From: Bactericera cockerelli
Taxonomy: Eukaryota > Arthropoda > Insecta > Hemiptera > Triozidae
Reading direction: 5' to 3'
Length of the DNA: 64,000 nt
Assembly: GCA_024516035.1 (NCBI GenBank)
Contig: CM044967.1
Location: 2,846,859 to 2,910,858, forward strand
Positions 49,850 through 61,740 of the stretch are shown here, one piece after another. The translations under genes and the position numbers were made by a program. Positions within the stretch are counted from its first letter, which is position 1. Each line of letters opens with the position of its first letter. The notes below the pieces were generated by a model. It searched no databases. It saw only the letters and a list, made by a program, of their open reading frames with translations, and was not told where the DNA came from.

Positions 49850-52800
49850 CTTTTGCATAGCACCCTAAGTGTCAGGGCGGCTCGTCGGGTAAAGCACTGA
49901 AGCTTTTTCCCCTAGTTTTGAACATTTAAAAACCCCCATTTCTTTAACCCCTTAAACATGGGGCAAAATTTGATCCAACTCAAAAAAAAAAAAAAAAAAA
50001 AAAAAAGATTTTAAGGGTTTTTGTGAAAAATTAAAATCAATGCTGTTAAAAATTTCATGTTTTTTCCCAAGGAGAACCCCAAAGTAAAGGGAAATTCAAA
50101 AATTTTTGTTTAAAGGTTGCCCTTGGGAATCAACCAATCAGATTTGGGTTTTTTTCCCAAAATGGGTTCATGAAATATTAAAAAAACAAACTTATCTTGT
50201 AGTCTGCTAGTGAAGACCGTCTTCATTTGGTATTCATTTTACATTTTTTTAAAACGGACTTCATACGAAATGCAGGGAAGCCAATCCCAAAATGTGCGAT
50301 TTTTCCAGGTTTTTTTTGATAAAAAACATTGCCCCCCAGTAGATTATGCCAGACCTAGGGCCCCAGTAAGGATTTAGCTTCCATATTTTTTCAAAATCTT
50401 GTAATTTTAAAAAAAAAAAAAAAAACGTAGGGTTAGGAAAAGGCGGGTTTTTTGTTTGGGAAATTTTTGGGGAAAATTATTTCCCCTTTTTTTGGGTTCT
50501 TTTTTAACATAGGGTTCTAAAGGGTTTACCCGTTACCAATTTTTTTTAAAACAAATAATTTTATCTTGCCCAACTTTTAGTCTTAAAAAGGACTCTCTTT
50601 GAAGCCCCAAATTCGGAAAAAATTTATTTAATTAGGTCCCAAAATTTAAAGCCAAAAAAGATAACCCGTATCAAAGTTTTTCCCAAAGAATTTTTTAAAT
50701 TTTTGGGAAAATTTGGGTGGCCCTTTTTTAAAGACCCTGGCTATGGAACCCAAACTTTTAAAAAAATCATAAAATTTGGGGGTTTAAATAAAATTTTCCC
50801 CAAGAGAGAATTCTGTTCAGGGGGTTTTGTTGTTTTTAAAAAATAAATAAATAGTTCTTACATGATTTGAGGGATTTTTTTAAAATTTTAAAATATAGCT
50901 CTTAAAAGTTTGTAGAAATTTAGCTAGGGAATAAAATTTGGGCAACATTTATCTCTTTTTCTTTAGAATGAAAACAAAACAATGCACATTTTTTAAAAAT
51001 TTTATTAGATTTTTTTTTCAAATTAAATCTTTTCAAGGGGTAATAAAAGTGATTTTTTAAATTTGGGGTGAAAACTAGTTAAAAAAGGGTTTTTTCCCAG
51101 TATTTGATACAGGTTTAAAAACCCATGTTTCCTCCCTGTTTTGCCCTTGTGTTTTTCATAATAATTTGGGGAAATTTTGAGTGCTATGACTTTTTTCCCG
51201 TTTTCAGAATTTAAAATTTATAATTAGGGCGGTTGCAGGTAGCTAAGCACCCCAGTTTTCCAGTAAAGGGTATTTAAAAATTTTATAAGGCAATATTGTG
51301 TTTTTCATAAATAGTCAAAACATCAATGGAAAACCCAAATTTAAGCTGTTTTTAAATTTATTTGTAGTAGTTTTTTTTCTTAGATTTATTTTTTTTAATT
51401 GGTGGTGGTTTTTTCTTCCTTTTTTGGGGGATTGAAAATTTTTAGTCTTCAACAAACCTTTCTTTCCTTCCCAGTTCAAACCCCCTTTTTTTAAAATGTT
51501 GTACCTCCTATCTATGAGGTATAATCCAAATATTTTTTTTTTAAATTTCCCTTTTTCCCAAATTTTATTTAAATATTTTTTTTTTAGATGAAAATTAAAA
51601 ACCCAATTTTTTCAAAAAAACAATGGTTTCCCCACAAAATCATGGGGTTAAAAACATTAAAAGTAACCCCATTCAGATTAAGAAGTAATGAGGGATAAGA
51701 AAAAATATTATGATTACTGGATTTTCCAATTTCTCCGGGTTACTTAACCCCCAACAAAAAAAGTAAAGAAAATTGTTTCCCCCCAACGGGCCTTTAAGTT
51801 AAAGGGCCCTAAATTTGGCTTATGAAAATGAATGGTGTTTTTTACCAGCTCAAGTGTTGACAAATTGTTCGGGCGGGCCCTTGTTTATTTTTTAAAATAC
51901 AAGTGTTCCCCAAAAAAAGAAACCTTTTAAAAATTTAAAATTAAAGGGAAAAAACCCTGGAATGAGGGGAAAATTTTTGTTTTCCCGGGGGAAACGCCTT
52001 CACTTTCCAATTGGGCTGTGTTTATGAAAACCTAAAAACTAAGATCTGTAAATTAATAATTTTATTTTTCTTACTTCTGGGAAATAATTTGTTTCCCCCT
52101 AGTTTGAAGTAAGGAGCCCCCAAACTGCTAAGTTTTTAAAACCCTGGATGTTAATGTTAACATTTTGCCGTGTCCCAATTTTAAATTTAAAAAAGATTCT
52201 AGATTTAGATGTTATGATAAATTATAAATTGACAATGTAAAACACTCAGTGATGTCTCCCCTTGTTTCCCTTCTTTGTTTTATTAAACCCCTTTCCCCAT
52301 CCCTCTTCTGACTAAATTTTTAAAAGCAAAATTTTTATACATTTGCTTTTTTCTTTTTTTAGAAAAGCGCTAAAGAAATGTCAAATCTTTACAATGCCCG
52401 TCTTTCAACAAAAAAGGGTTGATTACATTTTCCCGTGCTTTTTTTTTCACTGTTTAATTTTTTTGTGGACATTTAAAAGTATAGTAAGAAATTTGTGCAG
52501 ATTTTTTAAAATTTTTGGTTTGAAAAAAAAAGGTATGAACATTGACAAAATAAAGAAAAATTTCTTTGGCCTTTCCAAAGAGGGAAAATGTTTGCCCGTT
52601 TTGGGGGAAAATTTTTTGGTCCGGGTTAATTAAAATAAAATATTTATTTTTAGAAAAAAAAAAAAATGGAGACACGAAAAATTGATAATTTGAAAAAACC
52701 ATCAGTTTACCTATTTGGGGAAAACCTTTTAATTCAAAATTATTTATTAATTTTAAAAAAAATTTGTAATTTATTTTTTATTACCCAAAGGGACAAACAC

Positions 52801-53789
52801 CCCAATTAGAAACAAAAAAAGATAAAAAATAACAAGAAAGAGGGAAAGGGTAATGCCCCCCAAAAGGGCCGCCCCCCCGAAAAAATATAGTTTAAACCTT
52901 TTTAAATAATAAGGGGAAATAAAAATAAATAAATATTAAAAAACAGAAAGTTGTTTTTTTTTTTTAATTTTTACAGTTTTTAAAGGGAGATCTTTTAAAA
53001 AGTAATGAGTATTTCATAAAAATTTTTTTATTTCTTTGGGCTTAAATAAAAAGCTATTTTTGACGATTTTGGCCTTTTTTGGGAGTTTTCCCCTTACCGT
53101 AATAAAACCTCCAAAACCCTTTCCAAAAATCAGTCCCATCTGTGAAGGAAAAGTGATACAATATTTTCCCCTTTTTGGGGTAAACACGATTTTAAGCGGA
53201 AAGGGTCCCGAAAAACCAGTGTAGAAAAAATTAAAAAATTTTTTTTCAGCTTGGGATTGGAACCTAGATTTGCCGGGGAAGGGGGGGAATCTTCCCAACG
53301 GAACTAATCGTGGGGGGTTTGGTGGGGAAAAAGACTCACAAAAATACTTTTAAAAAGGCCCGGGGAAAAATTAGTTTGGGGTTTCAGCGGCCGAAGCGGG
53401 AGGATAGAAAATTTTAAATTTAAGGGTTGTAGGGTTTCAGTATTGTTTTTGGAGTGGTGAAAAGGTTTTGGTGTTTTGCCGCCTTTTGTCGTTTTCCCCT
53501 CTTCAAAAAAATTTTTTCAATTAGGAAAATTTTTTTAGGATCAGTTTATTTTTTTAAACAATAATCAAAAAGCATTTAATCCCCTTCCGAACGATTGTGT
53601 GAAAAACGTTGACCTCTTTCATTGGAATTTTTTTTTTGGGGTTTTTCCCTTAATTCTTTTTTGAGATATTTTTTTTTTTTTTGAAAAATTTTCAAAAAAC
53701 TCTTTATTTTATTTTCATGATTTTTTTTTACCCAGTAAAATTTCGGGTTTTAGTAACCCCGATTGATGGGGGGCCAAAATTTCGTTAAA

Positions 53790-53890
53790 CCTGGTGGTCG
53801 GGGGTTTCCCGGAGCCCCAAAGCTTCGGGGAATACAAAAAAACCAGTTGGGTTTAATTTGTGATATCTTTGTGATTAAAAAAATTATGGA
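53790..53890 (+). repeat. Possible distorted SINE C
   Basis: AAACCTGGTGGTCGGGGGTT and TTTGTGATATCTTTGTGATT loosely follow the SINE C plan. Confidence 0.35.
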
Positions 53891-56800
53891 AACCCCTTCC
53901 CTTTTTCGTTTTAAAGTCTAGCTTTAAAATTGAAAATTTCAAAAAAGTAGCGTTTCAATTTGGGGGGGCACTTGTCCACTCGTGCCCCCATGAAAAATTT
54001 GTTTGGACTCTATTCTATTTCTAATTTCCCCAATATCGCCCAAAACACGCAAAACCCTTTTTTCGGGCGTAATCGTGTTGTCTATTTTAGAATTATCATT
54101 TTCCCGGTTTTGCTTTTTTCCTTCGAGTGAAAATTTTCACATTACGAGATGGTTTCGAGATACCCTAATTTTTCCATGACTCTTTAAAAAAAAAAATTTC
54201 CCGTCGGGGACAGAACTATGCGGAAAAATTTTTTTTTACTGTGTCTATGGGAAAACCCAGTAAAGGGGTATTTCCCAATAAACTTTTTATTTTTGGGTTT
54301 CTCTTTTGGGAAATCTTCTTTTTGGGTTATTTCTAAAATGTCCAAATGTATTTGGGGGTGATTTTATTATATTTTGGAACTTTTTTTTAAACCAAAATTA
54401 TAATTTTTAATTATTTGATAGGTGATCTGTAGCATACCTTATTTATTTTTAATTTTTGTCGAGGATGGGGGTTTGGGTGTAGTTATGGCTCAAAATAAAG
54501 GGAAATCGTATGTTAAGTTTTCCCTTCTTTTTTTTTTATCCTGAAAAAAAATCGTTTTAATTCCCCCAAAAAAGGGAAAAGTTTATAGAAAGCCCAGGAA
54601 ATTCCTTTTGGGTTTTTTTTTTTGGTTTTTTTTTTTTTTTTTTTTAAAAGAAATTTAGTAGTGTAGGCGGGTTTGTTTTGATATTTTTGTGTTTTCCAAA
54701 AAAAAATTTCCCCTTTTTTTCTGTGAAGACAAAAATTATCCCGAATGAGCAATTTTTTGTTGGGGGTGTTGGGAAATTATAGAAGGGGAAAGCCCCTCCT
54801 AAAGTCGGTTTTTTTTTTTCGAAAAAAAAAAAACGCTGGGCCCTAAGTTTTTGGGGTTGAATAAAAAATTTTTAAGGTAGTGATGTTTGTAGAAAAGTGA
54901 TGATGAGGGTTTGATGAGAAAAGATATGGTTGAGGACCCCGTATAAGTGGAATTTAAAAAACTGGGGAAATTGATTAAATTTAAAAAAGGTTTTTGATTT
55001 TTTTGGGAAGTTCCCCCAATGTTCAGGGAATAATATTATTTTTTAAATAAAATAAAATGTACATAATATATATCACGAGAGGGAAGTTGTTGAGGAAAAT
55101 ACGGGTTTGAAATGAAACATTGTCATACAACCCATAGCGGGTATCAAAAGGGATCCCAAAAAGGTGTTTTAAAATTTTTTAAAAAATTTTTTTATCAAGG
55201 GTTTTAATTTGTCTAGTACCAGTTCCACCAGAAAAGCTTTAAAAAGTGAAATTTCTTTTTAAATATCTTTATAATTATATCCCTTTTCCCAACAAACCCA
55301 ACAAACCTACTCAAAAAAAAAGGGGGAAAAAATAAAAATTTGGGAAAAAAAAATTACTGTCGCCCCAAATTTTCTTTGACTTGAACAGAGTTTTTGGGGA
55401 ACCGGGTGTTCATCGAATTCAAATTCTTTTTTAAAAAATTTTTATTCAAAATTTTCCCTTTTTGAAAAAAAAGTTCCCCACCGTTTAAATTTTTTAAATT
55501 AAAAAGTTTTGCTATTTGCAAGAAAAAAAAAGTAAAAAAACTTTCAAATTAATTACTGACTGGACCACAACGGCCCAAATTTAATTTCTTTGATTAAATT
55601 AGCTTAAAAAAAAGAAAGTATATTCATTTTTGGTTTTGCGGTTGTTTTGCTATACATAAAGTTGCATTTTAGCACTAAAGCTTTTTTTTTGGACTTGTTG
55701 ATCCCTTTGTATCTTGTTTACAAAAATTTAAAAAATTAAAAGGGCACTGTCCCAATTTTAAAATTCCTTCGTTAAAAATTTGGGGGACTGTTCATAAAAA
55801 GGAAAATTAAAAAAAAAAACTTAATTTTTTTGAAAAAAAAAAAAAGCTTATCGAAACCTTTTTTTTTTTTCCCTAAAGCTTTTTTACGGGAAAAGATTTT
55901 GTCATAATACCTAAACTAACAAAAAGAAAAGGGGCCCTTTAAAGTGAAAAAACCCCTTTTTTAAAAAAGCTTTCCCTTTTTACCCCTTGGTTTTAGTGTT
56001 TTCAAAATTTTATCTTTAAGATGAATTTTTTTGAATTTTTTTTTCGATTAAAAAAAAAAGGGAAAAGTGGGGGGAAATCCCGACCGTTTTTAAAAAGGTA
56101 ATGAAAGAGGATGATATTTATTTTCCGGGTTTTACCCAAAAAATTTGTTTTTTGTTATTTTTCAACTAACCCAAAAAAGCTTCGTGATTTAATTAACTTT
56201 TTTTAAATTTAAATAGGGGTTCTTGTGGTTTTTTCCTTTTGGGCCCCAAGCCCCTTAGTTTTTGAATACTTGTTTGAATGTTATTAAAGTTGTTTTTTTA
56301 AAGGGGTTTGTTCTGGGAAATTGAAAACAGGGGAAAATTAATTCCTAAAAACCAATTAAAAAAACTTTTTATTTTTGGGGAAAAAAAAATTTTCCCTTAC
56401 AATTTACTAAAACAAAAAACTTTTTAACTTGTTTAGTTTAAACCCAAAAAAGTTACAAAATTTATTGGGAATTTTATTTTTAGGTTTGAACAAAGTTTTG
56501 GGGTGAACTTATTTTCTTGAGGGGTTTTTAAAGTATCTTGTCGTACAAGTTTTGGTTGTTAAAATTTAAAAAATTTAATTAAATCCTTGAATTTAATTTT
56601 TCCAATCTTTTTAAGTTTTATTCCTACAGATCTTTGAAAAAAATATGTATAAATCCCTAGTCGTGGGACTTAAAAACGGGGACTTTTTTGGATTTTGACA
56701 CCTTTAATTTTTTTTTTAATTTTTATTATTAAGTTTCCCAAGGTCATTTTTTTTCTTTTAAGGCTCTTTTTATTTTTTTCCAAATTTTTACTATTGAATA

Positions 56801-57679
56801 AGACTAGAAGTCCCTTTTTCCCCAAATAAAAATTTTTTACCCCAAACTTTTTGTGAAACTTGGGTTTTTTTCTTTAAAAAGCATTTAATGGCCCTTGGAA
56901 AAAAAAAAGTTGGGCCTGGTTTTTAAATTGTTTTTGCTAGTCTGATCTTTTTTTATATAATAGCCCTGTGGGCGATTCCCATAGTCTTTTTTTTGTTTAA
57001 ACCCCCAAAAACATAGTTGTTAGGGGTTGGGCTAGTCTGATCTCTGATTATATGTAGTCTTTAATGTTACCCATTTTTTTTTTGGGTTTTCGGTTTGGTA
57101 GTGACCTAGAGTACTCAAAAAACAAAAAGGAAAAACATTATTATTTATAATTTTCTAGTTTAAAGTACATTATTGTCCCTCTAGTGGGGTTACAAACTTT
57201 CATTTTTATGTTTAAAACTAATTTGGTAAAGGGAAAACTTTTCCTTCATGTACTTTTAGATTTAAAGTTTAGTTTTTTGGATTTTGACTTGACTCTTTTG
57301 AACCAATGTTAAATCTTTTTGACCAAAATTTAAACTTGAATGTTTGGGTTTTAACCTTTTGAACAATACTTGAATCTTTTTCACCAAAATTTTTAAACTT
57401 GAATGAGGGGTTTTTAAACCTTTTTTTCGACCAATACTTTGGGGGGTTAAGTCGGACTTATATCAAAAATCCCCAAAAATTGATTTTTTTTGCAGTTAGT
57501 TTTTTTTTATTTTTTTTTATATTTTTTTTCACATTTTTAATGGGGACTTGATTCTTTTATCCCTTTGGGAAATAGGGGCTTTTTCCCCCGGGAATCCAAA
57601 AATACCTATTATCTAAAAATGTAAAATTTCGGGACTTAACCCCTTTTGCCCAGGCATGCGAAAATTTAAATACTGAAAA

Positions 57680-58880
57680 TGTCCCATTTGTTGTTTTTCA
57701 GTTTGGTAGTGACCTAGATTTAAAAAACTTCTCACTTTTTGTTTAAAACTGTTTTTTTTTTTTTTTTTTTTTGTTTTTTTTTTGGTTAAAGGGGGGGGAA
57801 AAAAAATTTTTTAAAAGGGACCCCCCGGGAACATCCTGATTGGGGTTTTGGGATTTCCCCCCATTTTAAAAAACCCACCTTCTCAAAGAGCAAAACCGGG
57901 AAACCGGGAAACCCGAAAAATTTCATTTTTTTAAAGGGTGCGGCGCTGTGGGAAACTCTATTTAAATTTCCGTTTTTTGGGCCCCCCCATCTCTCTTTTT
58001 AAAAAACTATGTTTTTCTCCCCCTTTTTTTTCTCATACACTCCCAATTTTTTTGGGCTAATCAACATTTCCCAATTATTTTTCTTACACTTAACACTCTC
58101 CCTATTTGTAAAAAAAACTTTCTCTCTGCCCCTTAATCTCTCCACAAAAAAGGGTTTTTGGGAAAGGTCACCCCTATTCACATCACAATATCTACATTTT
58201 CTCGTACCCCTTTTTCTCAGGGTTTTTTACTGAAAAATGTCCCCACTTGTCTGGGGTTTATTTTTGGGTAGTGCCCTAGAGTACAATTTCCCTCATTTTT
58301 TTTGTTTTTTACTAATTAATACTGATAATGTCCTGGGGTTTCGGGTTTGGTAGGACCTAGGGGTACAACTTCTCACTTTTTTTTTAAATTTATGTTTAAT
58401 GCCCTTGGGTTTCAGTTTGGTAGGGGGGCCCTAGAGCTCCCTTTTTGGGTTTAGGGGCCCTAGAGTACAACTTCTCCCTTTATGTTAAACTGAAAATGTC
58501 CTGTGTTTCAGTTTGGTAGTGACCAGAGCTACATTTTTGGTAAGGCCCTACATTACAAATTCTAAATTTTTTATTTTAAATATGAAAAATGCCCTTTGTG
58601 TTTCATTTTGGGTTTAGTGACCTGAGTACATTTTTTGGTAGTGCCTAGAGGGGAAAACCTAGAGATTAAAACTTCTCACTTTTTTTTTTTTATATTTAAT
58701 TTTAAATACTTTTAATGCCCTGTGTTTAAGTTTGGTAGTAAACCTAGATTTAAAACTTTCATTTTTATTTTAAATACTGAAAAAGTCTTTTGTTTCATTT
58801 TGGGTTTGTGCCCTAGAGTAAAAATTCTCACTTTTATGTTAATATGATAATGTCTGTTTTTTCAGTTGGTAGGGGACTTG
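57680..58880 (+). repeat. Satellite array, unit about 65 bp, distorted copies
   Basis: The unit is approximately ACTGATAATGTCCTGTGTTT, CAGTTTGGTAGTGACC, TAGAGTACAACTTCTCAC and TTTTCTGTTTA. At least eight recognisable copies occur, with an isolated one near 57,090. It contains the AACTTCTCACTTTTCTG motif found singly throughout the clean part. Confidence 0.65.
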
Positions 58881-58929
58881 AGCTTCTCGGGTGGGGGGGG
58901 AAAGCCCCGGGGTCGGGTTTCGTGACATG

Positions 58930-59430
58930 GGCCCGCACAGTCCCCCCACCCTAATTTTCGCACCGTGGTCCCACTCATCTTTTGCTGAGCGAAACCAATC
59001 GGTGCCCCGGTTTTCCCGGTAAAGTAGCCCACCCGGTGAGTACCCCAAACCGGGATTTAACCCACCAGGTGAGTACCCCAAACCCGGTGAGTAGCCCAAC
59101 CCTTTTTGTGGGGAAAAAACCCAAAATTCGATGCCCCGGGTTTACACCAGGTGAGTAGTCAACCTCTTTTGTGAGCGAAACCAATACGGTGGGGGGGGTT
59201 TTACCCAGGGGGAGTACCCCAACCATTTCTTTCTGTTGAGCAAAAACCCAAATTTACGGTGCCCCGGGTTTACCCAAAAAAGGTGAGGTGGGCCCAACCA
59301 TCTTTTGCTGAGCGAAACCAATAGGGGTGCGCCGGTACCCCGGTGGTACCCCAACCCTCTTTCTGCTGGGGCAAAAACCAATACGGTGCCCCGGTTTAAA
59401 CCAGGTGATTTGCCTCCCCCGGTGGGGGGT
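58930..59430 (-). repeat. Minisatellite, unit about 62 bp
   Basis: GCTGAGCGAAACCAAT, GGTGCCCCGGTTTACACC and AGGTGAGTAGCCCAACC recur at least six times (58,984; 59,170; 59,234; 59,308; 59,364 among the starts). The open frames with 'GYSPG' repeats come from it and are not a gene. Confidence 0.7.
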
Positions 59431-60809
59431 GAATGGCAGAGAAAAGAAAGTAAAGAAAAATTTAAATTTAAAGTTTTTTTTTTTATTTTGTTGAAAAAAA
59501 ACCAGGGGTATAACAAAGTAAATTAATAAGGTTACAAATAAAAACAAAAACTAATATAAAATTTTACGGGGTGGGGCAAAATTTGGAAAAACCCGGAATA
59601 ACTTTCAAAATGGTTTCTTTGGTAAATTTAAAAAATTTTGTACGGTAAACCGGGCAAAAAACCCCCTTCTTTTGGGGTGGGGTTCGATTTTTGTTCCCGG
59701 CCCCATTGTGGGGGGCCGGGGGGGCCAATTTCTTTTTTTTAAATCGAACCCCCATCTTGGGGTTACTTTTTTTGGAAAAGGGTTTTTAAAATTTAAGAAA
59801 TACATTGGTGCAAATTTTTTTTTTTTTAAAATTTAAAAACTGTTTGAAAAAGGGCCCGCCCAAAATTTGTTTTATGCATTTAAAGTCGGGGAAAACCCTG
59901 AATATCTTTCGAAAGGACTTTCTCATTTAAATTTTAAAAATTTGTTTTACGGTAACCCTTGGGGTAATTAGGACTTTAAAATTAGATTTCGCCCGATTTT
60001 TTTTACGGGCCCCCAGGTCGGGTCCAGGGGGGCCCAAACTTCATTTTTTTTATACGAAACCCCACCTTGCGTACTTTTTTCGGGGTTTAAAATTACCCCT
60101 TTTTACCTTGCAAATTTTAAAAATTTAACCTGAGAAAGCCCTTTAAAAAATTTTTTTCGGGGTTTTTCCCAAAATTTTTTAAATGCATACAAAAATTTTG
60201 GGACGCCATTTGCAAAAAATTTTTAAAAAAAAAAAAAAATAATTTTTGCCCCTTTGTATTTCTTTTTTAAAGCCTTTTCCCAAAAAAGGGTATCGAAAAG
60301 GTGGGGGTTGTATTTAAAAAAAGAAGTTGGCCCCCCCGGGCCCGGGGAGGGGGGGGCCCCGGAAACAAAAAGGGACCCCCTCTTAAAGAAGGTTTTTTTT
60401 CCCGGGTTTAAACCTTACAAATTTTAACTTTACCGAAAAAAGCCATTAAAAATTTAAATTCAGGGGTTTCCGGGGATTTTGCCCCCCCCTGTATGGGGGA
60501 AAAATTAAATTTCTTAAACATTTGAAAGGTTTCTTTTTTTATATGGGCCCTTGATTTTCCTAAATTAAGATCCCCTTTTTTCACAAAAGAACTCCAAAAG
60601 GCCCCAATTTTCCCCCCCGCCCAAAAGCCCCTTAAGTGTTTAATGGTTTAGAAAAATTTTGTTTGTTACTTTCTTATTTATTTATTCAGGTAAAAAAAAT
60701 TAAAATTTGATACCCATGTAAAAATTGTAATCTAAAACAACTTTTAATTTTCTTTTTAATACTGTTTAAAAATTAAAAGAGGGTTGGGTTGAGGGCCCAA
60801 GGGATATTC

Positions 60810-60935
60810 AGAATTTATTCCCGGGCCTGATGAGAGCAAAAAAAGCTCGAAACCGTGTTAAGGTATGTTCAGGTATGTTTTGATATTCATGAACATTTTG
60901 AAAACCCCCCCTCACTTTTCTGTTTAACTGATTTT
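60810..60935 (-). repeat. Distorted copy of the 9.85-10.03 kb repeat
   Basis: CCTGATGAGAGCAAA, AAGCTCGAAAC, GGTATGTT, GATATTCATGAACATTTTGA and CTCACTTTTCTGTTTA follow the order of the earlier repeat on the opposite strand. Confidence 0.6.
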
Positions 60936-61589
60936 ACTGAGGTTTTTTTCTTTAATTTTATATGTCCAGACCTTTTGTCAAATAAAAAAAAAAAAATATT
61001 TTTACTGATATTATTGTTGTATTGAGGTTGGGCTATGAGTATCAGAGGAACTCTCGCAACTCTGAAAAAAATTTGGAGAAAACCCTTTTAAATTTGAAAG
61101 GGATTTTTGTGTTGTTTTATTTTTAAAAACCTTTTTTTTACATCCAAAAAATTTTTTTTTTGCACTCGTCAAAAACTAAACAAAACTCCTTTCCCTTTGC
61201 TGCGCAGCTTTTGGGGCAGCGGTTGTGAAAAGAGGAGCAGGAAAAGATGGGGAGTGGAGAGTCGTTGTTGGGGTATGAGATGGAATTGTTCTTTGGGAAA
61301 AAGAGAGTAGTAAATGTGAAAAAAATTTTTTAAATTTAAACGTTTTTTAAAAAAAGTTTTTCACGGTTTTTACTAAAAAAAAAACTCGATTCTTTTAGAT
61401 TTTAAAGAATGGCCACCCTTCGAGGTTTTCTGGGCTGTTTTACCATCATAGCAAACTTTTGTTGTCCTCCCCCCTTGGAAGAACATTTACCCAAAAAGGG
61501 GATTTAAAACGCTCTCGAAAAGGGAAAATTTTAAGTAAACCCTTTTTTTGTTGGGCTTTGTTATGTCAGTTTTTAAATTTAAAAAAGAT

Positions 61590-61740
61590 TCCGACATCAG
61601 GGAGCTTGATCGATTTAAAGGCCAAACGGACTTGGAAAACCCGGAGGTTTGGTGGTTCAAGTCCCGGGGTTTTAGGCGTAGATTTTGTAAAGCGAAAATT
61701 TTGAAAAGTTTTGATATTTACAAAAGTGTTAAAAACAAAT
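61590..61740 (+). repeat. Distorted SINE C copy
   Basis: CAGGGAGCTTGATCGATTTA, GGTGGTTCAAGTCCCGGGG and GCGTAGATTTTGTAAAGCGA identify it. Differences from clean copies follow the run-stretching pattern of the region. Confidence 0.72.

Noticed and set aside
58839..59226. Open frames with repeated Gly-Tyr-Ser-Pro-Gly, resembling a structural protein
   Set aside because: They are translations of the 62-bp minisatellite in the distorted region and shift between frames from unit to unit.
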